NCBI GenBank assembly: GCA_002339125.1
Contig: DDJQ01000138.1
Location: 1 to 12,911 of the forward strand
Direction of reading: 5' to 3'
Length of the DNA stretch: 12,911 nucleotides
Source: Alteromonadaceae bacterium UBA2620
Lineage (GTDB): Bacteria; Pseudomonadota; Gammaproteobacteria; Enterobacterales; Alteromonadaceae
A program made the translations under genes and the position numbers. Below are positions 1 to 7,255 of this stretch, piece by piece; positions within the stretch are counted from its first letter, which is position 1, and every line of letters begins with the position of its first letter. The notes beneath the pieces were generated by a model that was not told the origin of the DNA, searched no databases, and saw only the letters and a program-made list of their open reading frames with translations.

Positions 1-859
1 CTGCCATTTGCGCGGCAACTTCGGCAGCGAAGTCTTCAGACTTCTTCTCGATACCTTCACCTACTTCAAAGCGAACAAAGTTAACAACGTCAGCGCTGTT
101 AGACTTCAGTAATTCGCCCACTGATACAGAAGGATCTTTAACGAAAGGCTGACCAGTCAGGCTGATTTCGCCGGTGAATTTCTTCATGCGGCCAACAACC
201 ATCTTCTCAGCGATTTCTGCTGGCTTACCAGACTGCATCGCGATTTCGATTTGGATAGCTTTTTCTTTCTCAACCACTTCAGCTGGTACTTGCTCTGGCT
301 TAACAAACTGTGGGCTTGAAGCCGCAACGTGCATTGCTACGTCTTTTGCCAGGTCTTCTTCACCACCCGTTAAGATAGCAACTACGCCGATACGGCCACC
401 GTGCACGTAGGCACCTAAGTTGTCACCTTCAACAGTCAGTACACGACGTGGAGAGATGTTTTCACCGATTTTAGCTACCAGTGCGTCACGTACGTCGCTT
501 GCCACACCGCCCTCGATTTCAGACGCGTTCAGCGCTTCGATGTCGTTCAGACCTTTTTCGAAAGCAACGTCCAGCAGTTTGTTACCAAACGCCAGGAAGC
601 CTTCATCACGTGCTACGAAGTCAGTTTCACAGTTTACTTCAAGCATGGTTGCTTTGCCTGCTTCAACTTTAGTCAGGATGACACCTTCAGCGGCGATCCG
701 GCCCGCTTTCTTAGCGGCTTTAGCCTGACCAGACTTACGCATGTTTTCGATGGCCAGTTCGATGTCACCATCAGTTTCAACTAACGCTTTTTTGCAATCC
801 AGCATGCCGGCGCCAGTGCGCTCACGCAATTCTTTTACGAGTGCTGCAGTCACTGCCAT
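1..859 (-). CDS. tsf: Elongation factor Ts, C-terminus cut by window edge
   Basis: EF-Ts is the cytoplasmic guanine-nucleotide exchange factor that recycles EF-Tu from GDP to GTP form. The ATG at 859-857 follows a good ribosome binding site (GAGGAA, 6-7 bases upstream) and opens with MAVTAALVKELRERTGAGML, the typical UBA-like N-terminal domain (about residues 1-54). The EF-Tu contact motif T-D-F-V is at residues 79-82 inside CETDFVARDEGF. 286 codons are visible and the reading frame is still open at base 1. E. coli EF-Ts has 283 residues, so probably only a few residues are missing. It is the second gene of the rpsB-tsf operon, 135 nt after the rpsB stop. pyrH and frr would be expected beyond the left edge, by family synteny. 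Nothing in the visible part looks broken. Confidence 0.97.
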   Translation of the reverse strand, partial: MAVTAALVKELRERTGAGMLDCKKALVETDGDIELAIENMRKSGQAKAAKKAGRIAAEGVILTKVEAGKATMLEVNCETDFVARDEGFLAFGNKLLDVAFEKGLNDIEALNASEIEGGVASDVRDALVAKIGENISPRRVLTVEGDNLGAYVHGGRIGVVAILTGGEEDLAKDVAMHVAASSPQFVKPEQVPAEVVEKEKAIQIEIAMQSGKPAEIAEKMVVGRMKKFTGEISLTGQPFVKDPSVSVGELLKSNSADVVNFVRFEVGEGIEKKSEDFAAEVAAQMA

Positions 860-895
860 TTTCAATTCCTCAGCAATATTTAAATTCAGAGTAAA

Positions 896-911
896 AGGGG
901 CATACGCCCCT
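896..911 (-). promoter_or_regulatory. Hairpin just upstream of tsf (partial terminator or attenuator)
   Basis: On the tsf strand this is AGGGGC, a GUAU loop and GCCCCU, followed by UUUUACUC. The stem is perfect over 6 bp and GC-rich, but the U tract is only four bases, so it is at most a weak Rho-independent terminator. Its place between two co-transcribed genes suggests partial termination or mRNA processing that sets the S2 to EF-Ts ratio. That role is inferred. Confidence 0.5.
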
Positions 912-935
912 CTTTATTAATTCTTTATCGTCGAT

Positions 936-983
936 CAGATTCGATCGGTACAACGAATCTGAGGCTCCACCGAGCCTCAGATT
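936..983 (-). promoter_or_regulatory. rpsB-tsf spacer with two mutually exclusive hairpins
   Basis: Two perfect inverted repeats overlap here. Stem A pairs 956-967 with 972-983 (AATCTGAGGCTC / GAGCCTCAGATT, 12 bp, 4-nt loop). Stem B pairs 936-943 with 954-961 (CAGATTCG / CGAATCTG, 8 bp, 10-nt loop). They share bases 956-961, so only one can form at a time. Read on the rpsB strand, A is made first, directly after the rpsB stop codon, then B, then the hairpin at 896-911, then the tsf ribosome binding site. A probably protects the rpsB 3' end or modulates read-through. The sequence shows the pairing; the function is inferred. Confidence 0.55.
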
Positions 984-994
984 AAGCAAGCAGA

Positions 995-1723
995 TTACTC
1001 GGCCGCTTCAACAAACTCGTCTTCAGCTTGTACTTCCAGGTTGCTGTTGCGACCTGCGCTAACTGCATCAGCAGCAGCGTTTAAGTACAGTTGAACGGCA
1101 CGAATTGCATCGTCGTTACCAGGGATGATGTAATCAACACCATCTGGGTTTGAGTTAGTATCAACAACAGATACAACCGGGATACCCAGGTTACGGGCTT
1201 CAGTTACCGCGATGTGCTCGTGATCGGCATCGATTACGAACAGTACGTCAGGCAGACCGCCCATGTCTTTGATACCACCCAGGCTGCTTTCCAGCTTGTC
1301 CATTTCACGCTGAAGCATCAGCGCTTCTTTTTTGGTCAGCTTTTCGAAAGTACCGTCCTGGCTTTGTTGCTCAAGGTCTTTCAGACGCTTGATTGACTGA
1401 CGAACAGTTTTCCAGTTAGTCAGCATACCGCCCAACCAACGCTTGTTCACATAGAATTGGTCACATTTCTGTGCTGCTTCTTTTACTGCATCACCGGCTG
1501 CGCGCTTAGTACCAACGAACAGAACTTTACCTTTTTTGGCAGAAACGCCAGACAGGAAGTTAAGAGCTTCGTTGAATAAAGGAACAGTTTTTTCCAGATT
1601 GATGATATGAACTTTGTTACGAGCACCAAAGATGTAAGGTTTCATCTTAGGGTTCCAGTAACGGGTTTGGTGACCGAAATGCACGCCGGCTTTCAGCATG
1701 TCACGCATAGAAACGTTTGCCAT
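995..1723 (-). CDS. rpsB: 30S ribosomal protein S2
   Basis: S2 is a structural protein of the small ribosomal subunit, needed for S1 binding and translation initiation. It also represses its own operon in gammaproteobacteria. The ATG at 1723-1721 gives 242 residues (E. coli S2 has 241) beginning MANVSMRDMLKAGVHFGHQT, the family's standard N-terminus. Conserved blocks include YWNPKMKPYIFGARNKVHII, FVGTKRAA and NKRWLGGMLTNWKTV. The tail is acidic (EVQAEDEFVEAAE). GAGGAA lies 6 bases before this ATG. A 12-residue in-frame extension from a GTG at 1759 is possible but does not look like S2, so it was rejected. It is the first gene of the rpsB-tsf operon, divergent from map. Confidence 0.98.
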   Translation of the reverse strand: MANVSMRDMLKAGVHFGHQTRYWNPKMKPYIFGARNKVHIINLEKTVPLFNEALNFLSGVSAKKGKVLFVGTKRAAGDAVKEAAQKCDQFYVNKRWLGGMLTNWKTVRQSIKRLKDLEQQSQDGTFEKLTKKEALMLQREMDKLESSLGGIKDMGGLPDVLFVIDADHEHIAVTEARNLGIPVVSVVDTNSNPDGVDYIIPGNDDAIRAVQLYLNAAADAVSAGRNSNLEVQAEDEFVEAAE

Positions 1724-1920
1724 GTTTAATTCCTCAATTGGGGTTAGGCCTCCATACACCCTTTGTATCGATCCGCTATCGCACTAAAGCAACGCAGACA
1801 CCCCGATACGCAGTCACAGTGTATGTGTGTTTTAATATAAGTAATGTACTTCTTTGAAGTAACTGAAGTGATTTGCGGTGAACCAAAATCCACAGAAATG
1901 TTCGGGTTAATTCAAAAAGC
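1724..1920 (-). promoter_or_regulatory. Long rpsB 5' leader, likely S2 autoregulatory operator
   Basis: About 195 nt separate the predicted rpsB transcription start (near 1920) from its ATG, with no gene in between. In E. coli and relatives the rpsB leader is a structured S2-binding operator, also listed as the t44 RNA. Its position and length here fit that element. A GGGT/ACCC pairing around GUAUGGAGGCC just before the true ribosome binding site could hold an upstream Shine-Dalgarno-like sequence. I could not fold it or align it to the family, so the assignment rests mainly on position. Confidence 0.5.
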
Positions 1921-1926
1921 GCGCGC

Positions 1927-1955
1927 TTTATACCATGTAGCGCCTGTCATATCAA
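1927..1955 (-). promoter_or_regulatory. Sigma70 promoter of rpsB-tsf
   Basis: On the minus strand, TTGATA (1955-1950), a 17-base spacer and TATAAA (1932-1927) form a near-consensus sigma70 promoter. The next bases are GCGCGCGC, a GC-rich discriminator of the kind found at stringently controlled rRNA and ribosomal-protein promoters, so ppGpp/DksA repression is likely. Predicted start of transcription is about 1919-1920. No better -10/-35 pair was seen between rpsB and map on this strand. Confidence 0.8.
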
Positions 1956-1992
1956 GTTAAAGTTAGGTTTCAGGCCGGTAAACTGAGGTTTT

Positions 1993-2023
1993 TTGCCAGT
2001 ACTAAACCCACAGGCGCTATACA
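1993..2023 (+). promoter_or_regulatory. Possible map promoter
   Basis: TTGCCA (1993-1998) is followed after 18-19 bases by CTATAC/TATACA (2017-2023) and then a GC-rich CGCGCAG. The spacing is a little long and both boxes are imperfect, so this is a candidate rather than a firm call. It would give a leader of about 100 nt before the map GTG and lies back-to-back with the rpsB promoter. Confidence 0.4.
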
Positions 2024-2126
2024 CGCGCAGCGGTATTCGCTAACATACATCCTTTTGAAAATGATGGAACTGCGGCAACACCCGTTTCTGTTATTTATTC
2101 TACTGTCTAATTTAAAGAGGACTCAG

Positions 2127-2921
2127 GTGGCTGCAATAATTAAAACCGCTGAAGAAATCGAAAAAATGCGCGTTGCCGGTAAACTGGCTGCAGACGTACT
2201 AATGATGCTAGGTGAACACGTTAAAAAAGGCGTGACTACCGATGAGCTTAACACCATTTGCCATGACTATATTGTTAATGAGCAACAAGCGATTCCAGCA
2301 CCTCTTAATTACGGTCACCCGCCCTTCCCAAAATCCATTTGTACGTCAGTAAACCATGTGATTTGTCACGGTATCCCGGCTGATAAAAAGCTCAAGGATG
2401 GCGACATTGTTAATGTTGACGTTACCGTAATAAAAGACGGCTACCATGGCGATACGTCAAAAATGTTTATGGTAGGTAAGCCCAGCATTATGGCCGACCG
2501 TTTGGTAAGAGTGACTCAGGAATGCCTTTACAAGGCTATTAAGGAAGTTAAACCCGGCATGCGCCTGGGCGATATCGGCCATATATGCCAGACACACGCG
2601 GAAGCGCACAATTATTCAATTGTCCGCGAGTACTGCGGACATGGCATTGGCGCGGGCTTCCACGAAGAACCGCAAATCGTTCACTATGGCCGCCCCGGTA
2701 CCGGTGACGAACTGGTTCCCGGCATGTGCTTTACTATCGAACCCATGGTGAATGCCGGAAAACGTTATTCAAAAATATTACCGGACCAGTGGACCGTGGT
2801 AACCAAAGACCGCAGCCTGAGTGCGCAGTGGGAACATACTCTGCTGGTTACTGAGGATGGCGTTGAAGTACTGACGCTTAGGGATGACGAAGATCTCGAA
2901 AGGATTTACCACCACAGTTAG
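2127..2921 (+). CDS. map: Methionine aminopeptidase, type I
   Basis: This cytosolic metallopeptidase removes the initiator methionine from nascent proteins when the second residue is small. The GTG at 2127 is preceded by AAAGAGGA and gives 264 residues, the same length as the E. coli enzyme. The start MAAIIKTAEEIEKMRVAGKL matches the family. All five metal ligands are present: D98, D109, H172 (YCGHGIG), E205 (FTIEPM) and E236 (QWEHT); the substrate-contacting histidine is H81 (CHGIP). The longer frame from the ATG at 2055 adds 24 residues unrelated to the family and lacks a ribosome binding site, so it was rejected. It is divergent from rpsB and leads the map-glnD-dapD run, the same order as in E. 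coli. Confidence 0.97.
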   Translation: MAAIIKTAEEIEKMRVAGKLAADVLMMLGEHVKKGVTTDELNTICHDYIVNEQQAIPAPLNYGHPPFPKSICTSVNHVICHGIPADKKLKDGDIVNVDVTVIKDGYHGDTSKMFMVGKPSIMADRLVRVTQECLYKAIKEVKPGMRLGDIGHICQTHAEAHNYSIVREYCGHGIGAGFHEEPQIVHYGRPGTGDELVPGMCFTIEPMVNAGKRYSKILPDQWTVVTKDRSLSAQWEHTLLVTEDGVEVLTLRDDEDLERIYHHS

Positions 2922-2926
2922 TTAAT

Positions 2927-2948
2927 AATGCCGCCTCAGGGCGGCATT
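2927..2948 (+). terminator. Hairpin after map (weak terminator or 3' stabiliser)
   Basis: AATGCCGCC / GGCGGCATT forms a perfect 9-bp stem with a TCAG loop, six bases after the map stop. The following bases (CGCTTGCTT) are not a U tract, so full termination is unlikely. It more likely protects the map mRNA or reduces read-through into glnD. Confidence 0.4.
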
Positions 2949-2977
2949 CGCTTGCTTAGGCGGCAAAAAGTGCCGGG

Positions 2978-2995
2978 TTGATCCTATCGGATCAA
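2978..2995 (+). promoter_or_regulatory. Palindrome upstream of glnD
   Basis: TTGATCC, a TATC loop and GGATCAA make a perfect 7-bp inverted repeat ending 38 nt before the glnD start. It could be a leader hairpin or a protein-binding site. No known consensus was recognised. Confidence 0.3.
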
Positions 2996-3033
2996 TTCAC
3001 TAAGAATGTTCGGAAGTATTCATTGGGTGAGTT

Positions 3034-5679
3034 GTGAAATTAAAATCGTTATGTGAAGAAATCGCTACCATCGACTCTGTCGACGACATCAAAGCTTTTA
3101 AACAACTGGTGTCACAAAGCTACGAATGGTTAGAGTCAGCCTTTACACTGCAACCCATCGACGAACTGGTGACCGGGCGGGCAATATTTATTGATACCCT
3201 GTTGCAGCGGTTATGGACACTTTACGGCCTGGCCAATGAACGAGGTCTGGCGCTCTGTGCCGTGGGTGGTTACGGTCGCGGCCATTTGCAGCTCTACTCC
3301 GACATCGACCTGCTGATTGTCAGCAAAAAAACGCTCAAGCGCGATGTGCAGGAAAAAGTCGGCCAGTTTATTACCATGCTGTGGGACATTAAACTTGATG
3401 TCGGTCAGTCGGTACGCACTATCAAAGAAACGGTAAAGCTTGCCAAAGATGATATTTCCATTGCCACCAACCTGGTAGAAAGCCGTATGCTGAGTGGCTG
3501 CGACCAAACCTTTGTGGACATGTGGCACGCCGTTAACGAAAAAGATACCTGCTGGACCAGCAAAGCCTTCTTCGCCGCCAAGTATGAAGAGCAAAAAGCC
3601 CGTCATGCAAAGTTTAATGGCACGTCTTACAACCTTGAACCGAATATCAAGGAAAACCCGGGCTGTTTACGTGACATTCAGTCAATCGGCTGGGTCGCTA
3701 AAAAACACTTTAAAGAATACGATGGTAAGGGGCTGGTAGGCCATGGCTATTTCACCCAGGATGAGCTCGATGAGTTAGTCGAATGCCGTATGTCTTTGTG
3801 GCGCCTCCGCTTTGCTCTGCACCTGGTCGCCGGACGCAGCGAAAACCGCTTATTGTTCGATTATCAGCCAGATGTGGCCGCCATGATGGGCTATGGTGAT
3901 GACAGTAAAACCGCGGTTGAAAAGATGATGCGGGCTTTTTTCCGCATTGTACGCCGTATCAGCGAACTCAACCAGATGCTGCTGCAGCGCTTCCGCTACG
4001 ACATGCTGAACCAGACTATTCAGAGTCGCAAAACCATTAACGACGATTTTTGTTTGCTCGACGGCAATATTTCTCCTACGCATAACAACGTTTTTGAATC
4101 GCCAGAGGATATCCTTAGGTTTCTTAAAACCATTGCGGATAACCCTCATGTTCAGGGCCTGGATACCAATTGTATCCGCCAGTTGCGTAATGCTCGTCGT
4201 CGTTTCCAGTCGGCCTATTATGTAGAGCGAGCAGAATGTCGTCAGTTAATTATTGAGCTGTTTAAGCACCCGCATTTCTTTGATTTCGCCTGGGACATTA
4301 TGCATCAGTACGGCATTCTGCAGGCTTACCTGCCGGAGTGGGATCACATTGTGGGCATGATGCAATTTGACTTGTTCCACGCCTACACGGTGGATGAGCA
4401 TACTCATCGCCTGGTAAAGCATGTTAACCATTACTTTCAGCCGCACAATACCCAGTTCCCACGCTGTGGCCGCATAGTGCGGAATTTCGACAAGCCGGAG
4501 CTGATTTATATTGCGGCAATCTTTCATGATATTGCCAAAGGCCGTAATGGCGATCATTCTACGCTGGGAGCGAAGGATGTCGCAATTTTCTGTGAAGCCC
4601 ACGATATTGAAAAGTCCGACGCCGATCTGATTGCCTGGTTAGTGGAGAATCACCTGCTGATGTCAGTAGTAGCGCAACGCCGGGATATCTACGATCCGGA
4701 TGTCGTAAACGATTTTGCTACGGCCGTGCGCAGTCATACGCACCTTAACCTGCTATACATTCTGACTCTTGCAGATATTCGGGCAACCAACGATAATCTT
4801 TGGAACGACTGGAAAGCCTCGCTCTTAAGAGAGCTTTACAGCATGACCCAAAAAGCCCTGGATAATGGCCTGCAATGCGGTGTAACCATGCGCGAACGGG
4901 TGGATTCACACAAAGCCAAAGCGCTCAAACTGCTGACCGCAGCGAAAGCAGACGCTAGTCGTTTAGACGCCTTATGGTCACGCTTCGAAGACGACTATTT
5001 CGCCCGCTTTAAGCCAGAGCAAATCAGTTGGCACAGCCAGGCAATCCTGGCTTTTGAGAAAGACCATGAAGCCGGCGAAATGCTGATCAAAACCAATAAC
5101 GATCTGGCCAAAGGCGGCACAGAGTTGTTGTTATACGGCGAAGACCGCCCGGCTCTGTTTGCCCAGATCGCTTCAGTGCTCGATAGCCGTAACTGCTCCA
5201 TCCATGATGCGCATATCGCCGTCACCCGTGACGGCCATGTGTTTGACAGTATCCTGATTCTGGAAAATGACGGTTCGCGCATTGAGGGCGAATCGCGACT
5301 GCGTTCAATTGAACAGGCCATAGCCGAGCAATTGTCTAAACCCGGACGCAGCCATAACAATACCCGCAAGCTTTCCCGCCAGCACAAGCAATTGGATGTG
5401 CCGGTTAAAGTGCGTTTTTATTCTTCCCAGGATGATGCCACATTAATTGAGCTGGAAGCATTGGACGCGCCGGGAATTCTTGCTAAAGTCGGTCACGCTT
5501 TCGTAGACTGCAATCTCACATTAAAATTAGCCAAAATTGCCACAATCGGTGAACGCGCAGAAGACGTATTTATCGTATCGAATGAGCATGGCAAAGCCCT
5601 GACGCCGGAAGAACAGACGACGCTTAAGAAGCGGATATTGTTTAAACTCGATCAACTTGAAGATATCAACATACCATGA
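3034..5679 (+). CDS. glnD: PII uridylyltransferase / uridylyl-removing enzyme
   Basis: GlnD is the cytosolic glutamine sensor of the nitrogen cascade. It adds UMP to PII proteins (GlnB/GlnK) when glutamine is low and removes it when glutamine is high. At 881 residues it is close to E. coli GlnD (890). Domains in order: nucleotidyltransferase with GGYGRG (78-83) and the catalytic S-D-I-D motif (D90, D92); GlnD linker region; HD hydrolase domain with H498-D499 and a downstream GDHS; and two ACT glutamine-binding domains, one around RPALF (705-709) and one around DAPGIL (811-816) running to the C-terminus. Both activities should be intact. The start is a GTG with a modest upstream GGGTGA. Its TGA overlaps the dapD ATG by 4 nt (ATGA), so translation is probably coupled. 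Confidence 0.97.
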   Translation: MKLKSLCEEIATIDSVDDIKAFKQLVSQSYEWLESAFTLQPIDELVTGRAIFIDTLLQRLWTLYGLANERGLALCAVGGYGRGHLQLYSDIDLLIVSKKTLKRDVQEKVGQFITMLWDIKLDVGQSVRTIKETVKLAKDDISIATNLVESRMLSGCDQTFVDMWHAVNEKDTCWTSKAFFAAKYEEQKARHAKFNGTSYNLEPNIKENPGCLRDIQSIGWVAKKHFKEYDGKGLVGHGYFTQDELDELVECRMSLWRLRFALHLVAGRSENRLLFDYQPDVAAMMGYGDDSKTAVEKMMRAFFRIVRRISELNQMLLQRFRYDMLNQTIQSRKTINDDFCLLDGNISPTHNNVFESPEDILRFLKTIADNPHVQGLDTNCIRQLRNARRRFQSAYYVERAECRQLIIELFKHPHFFDFAWDIMHQYGILQAYLPEWDHIVGMMQFDLFHAYTVDEHTHRLVKHVNHYFQPHNTQFPRCGRIVRNFDKPELIYIAAIFHDIAKGRNGDHSTLGAKDVAIFCEAHDIEKSDADLIAWLVENHLLMSVVAQRRDIYDPDVVNDFATAVRSHTHLNLLYILTLADIRATNDNLWNDWKASLLRELYSMTQKALDNGLQCGVTMRERVDSHKAKALKLLTAAKADASRLDALWSRFEDDYFARFKPEQISWHSQAILAFEKDHEAGEMLIKTNNDLAKGGTELLLYGEDRPALFAQIASVLDSRNCSIHDAHIAVTRDGHVFDSILILENDGSRIEGESRLRSIEQAIAEQLSKPGRSHNNTRKLSRQHKQLDVPVKVRFYSSQDDATLIELEALDAPGILAKVGHAFVDCNLTLKLAKIATIGERAEDVFIVSNEHGKALTPEEQTTLKKRILFKLDQLEDINIP

Positions 5680-6500
5680 CTGAATTAAAAGCCATTATTG
5701 AAGCGGCCTTCGAAGACCGCGCAAGTATCACACCTTCCGCTGCCCCTGCAGAAGTAAAACAAGCAGTGAGCGATGCCATTGCCTTACTCAACAGCGGTGA
5801 AGCACGTGTGGCCGAAAAAATTGCCGGTGAATGGGTTGTTCACCAGTGGCTGAAAAAAGCAGTATTACTGTTTTTCCGCCTGCACAATAATGACGTAATG
5901 GAAGGCGCAGAAAGCCGCTTCTACGATAAAGTGCCACTGAAGTATGCGGATTACACCGCCGAGCAGTTTGTTGCTGACGGCGTTCGTATTGTGCCGCCAG
6001 CGGCTGTACGTACCGGCTCATTCGTGGGCAAAAACGTTGTGGTAATGCCTTCATACGTTAATATCGGCGCGTTTGTTGACGAAGGCACCATGGTTGATAC
6101 CTGGGCTACCGTTGGCTCATGTGCACAAATTGGTAAGAACGTTCACTTATCTGGTGGCGTTGGCATTGGCGGTGTTTTGGAGCCATTGCAGGCTAACCCA
6201 ACCATTATCGAAGACAACTGCTTTATTGGCGCGCGCTCTGAAATTGTTGAAGGCGTTATCGTGGAGGAAGGCGCAGTTATCTCGATGGGCGTTTACATTG
6301 GCCAGTCTACCCGTATTTATGACCGTGAAACCGGCGAAGTACACTACGGCCGCGTACCCGCTGGTGCGGTTGTAGTACCAGGCAACCTGCCCAGCAAAGA
6401 TGGCAAGTACAGCCTGTACGCTGCCATCATCGTGAAAAAGGTGGATGCAAAAACCCGCGCTAAAGTAGGGATCAACGCCCTGCTGCGTGGCGCTGAATAA
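5676..6500 (+). CDS. dapD: 2,3,4,5-tetrahydropyridine-2,6-dicarboxylate N-succinyltransferase
   Basis: DapD transfers succinyl from succinyl-CoA to tetrahydrodipicolinate, the committed step of the succinylase branch of lysine and meso-diaminopimelate synthesis, which feeds protein and peptidoglycan. At 274 residues it equals the E. coli enzyme. An N-terminal helical domain is followed by a left-handed beta-helix of hexapeptide repeats (about residues 105-235, including NIGAFVDEG, QIGKNVHLSGGVGIGGVLEP and IGARSEIVEG). Residues matching the known catalytic pair are D141 (MVDTWA) and E189 (ARSEIVEG). The ATG overlaps the glnD stop. A strong hairpin terminator begins 20 nt after the stop. Confidence 0.98.
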   Translation: MTELKAIIEAAFEDRASITPSAAPAEVKQAVSDAIALLNSGEARVAEKIAGEWVVHQWLKKAVLLFFRLHNNDVMEGAESRFYDKVPLKYADYTAEQFVADGVRIVPPAAVRTGSFVGKNVVVMPSYVNIGAFVDEGTMVDTWATVGSCAQIGKNVHLSGGVGIGGVLEPLQANPTIIEDNCFIGARSEIVEGVIVEEGAVISMGVYIGQSTRIYDRETGEVHYGRVPAGAVVVPGNLPSKDGKYSLYAAIIVKKVDAKTRAKVGINALLRGAE

Positions 6501-6519
6501 GTATATAGCCGTTACTGTG

Positions 6520-6550
6520 AAAAGGCGCCTGATGGCGCCTTTTGCGTTTT
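6520..6550. terminator. Bidirectional Rho-independent terminator between dapD and the MscS gene
   Basis: AAAAGGCGCC (6520-6529), a TGAT loop and GGCGCCTTTT (6534-6543) form a 10-bp stem, with GCGTTTT following on the plus strand. Read on the minus strand it also ends in UUUU. It closes the map-glnD-dapD run and, from the other side, the minus-strand MscS-type gene ending at 6562. Confidence 0.9.
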
Positions 6551-6561
6551 AGACCGCTTGT

Positions 6562-7170
6562 TTAATCTTTCTTTGCTTCAAGAGGTGGCTCTGGTTGGAC
6601 GGATAATTGTTTATCGGTTGATTTACCAATCCCCTGCCAGTGTTGTTTAGGGTTAATAATCACAGGCCGGGTGAGCACCAGGTTATTGGGGTAAGCAATC
6701 TCTTCATTATCTTTGGTGATCAAACGCGTGGTGAATAAATTGATGTCGGCAATATAGCCTTCCATATAGTTATCACCATCGATAATACGAATAAAGTTGC
6801 CCTTGGTATAAGAGTTCTGAAACAGCAGTACAAAGTAAGAAGTGATATTACTCAGCAGCGACCAACTGGCAAACAGCGCAACTCCTGTGAGCGCAATGAT
6901 TGACGTTGAAAGTACAATCAGACCGCTGAAATCCACGCCCCACACCAACAACAATACCGCGATGGTAATAACGCCAGAGATTAACCTGGCGGTGTGATAG
7001 GTTTTCTTGCGAGCTTCTTCACTCAGCTTACTACTGGTGGCCAGCTTCTCGATTTGCGGTAACAGTAACCGGTTCACCCCCATAAAAAAGAGCAACACCA
7101 GTACGGTTACAATCAGATTGGACATGTAAAAGGTTGCCCAGTCGGTAAAACGGCTCATTACATCATTCAT
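6562..7170 (-). CDS. Compact MscS-type mechanosensitive channel protein
   Basis: This is an inner-membrane protein of the small-conductance mechanosensitive channel family, expected to release solutes on hypo-osmotic shock. With the ATG at 7170-7168 (GAGGA 11 bases upstream) it has 202 residues. Three hydrophobic segments are visible: about 17-37, 61-79 and 84-118. The third is the pore-lining helix and runs into SWSLLSNITSYFVLLFQNSY. A short beta domain follows (about 119-175, with KGNFIRI and YPNNLV). The usual C-terminal alpha/beta vestibule domain of E. coli MscS (286 residues) is missing; instead there is a 25-residue charged, proline-containing tail. The frame stays open for 18 more residues to an ATG at 7224, but that extension crosses a hairpin and looks non-coding. 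An ion-channel role is by family; its gating is unknown. Confidence 0.85.
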   Translation of the reverse strand: MNDVMSRFTDWATFYMSNLIVTVLVLLFFMGVNRLLLPQIEKLATSSKLSEEARKKTYHTARLISGVITIAVLLLVWGVDFSGLIVLSTSIIALTGVALFASWSLLSNITSYFVLLFQNSYTKGNFIRIIDGDNYMEGYIADINLFTTRLITKDNEEIAYPNNLVLTRPVIINPKQHWQGIGKSTDKQLSVQPEPPLEAKKD

Positions 7171-7225
7171 AATAAAACGAATCCTCAGGCGCGCTGGTAC
7201 AAGCGCGGCCAACTGTGCAAACAAG

Positions 7226-7243
7226 AGGCGCTGGACAGCGCCT
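7226..7243 (-). terminator. Likely terminator of the yqcC-truC-yqcA operon
   Basis: A perfect 7-bp stem (AGGCGCT / AGCGCCT, 4-nt loop) lies 13 bases after the yqcA stop on the minus strand, followed by CTTGTTT. The U tract is interrupted, so termination may be partial and some transcripts could continue into the MscS-type gene. A second 6-bp hairpin (7190-7207, CGCGCT / AGCGCG) lies just before that gene's ribosome binding site. Confidence 0.5.
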
Positions 7244-7255
7244 TTCCAGAAAAGT

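Noticed and set aside
174..728. Plus-strand open frames of 78, 102 and 63 residues
   Set aside because: They are antisense to tsf, which is a full-length conserved gene in the other direction.
1724..1759. 12-residue N-terminal extension of S2 from a GTG
   Set aside because: The internal ATG has a good GAGGAA site and gives the exact family N-terminus and length.
2055..2126. 24-residue N-terminal extension of methionine aminopeptidase
   Set aside because: It is not family-like; the GTG at 2127 has AAAGAGGA upstream and gives the standard 264 residues.
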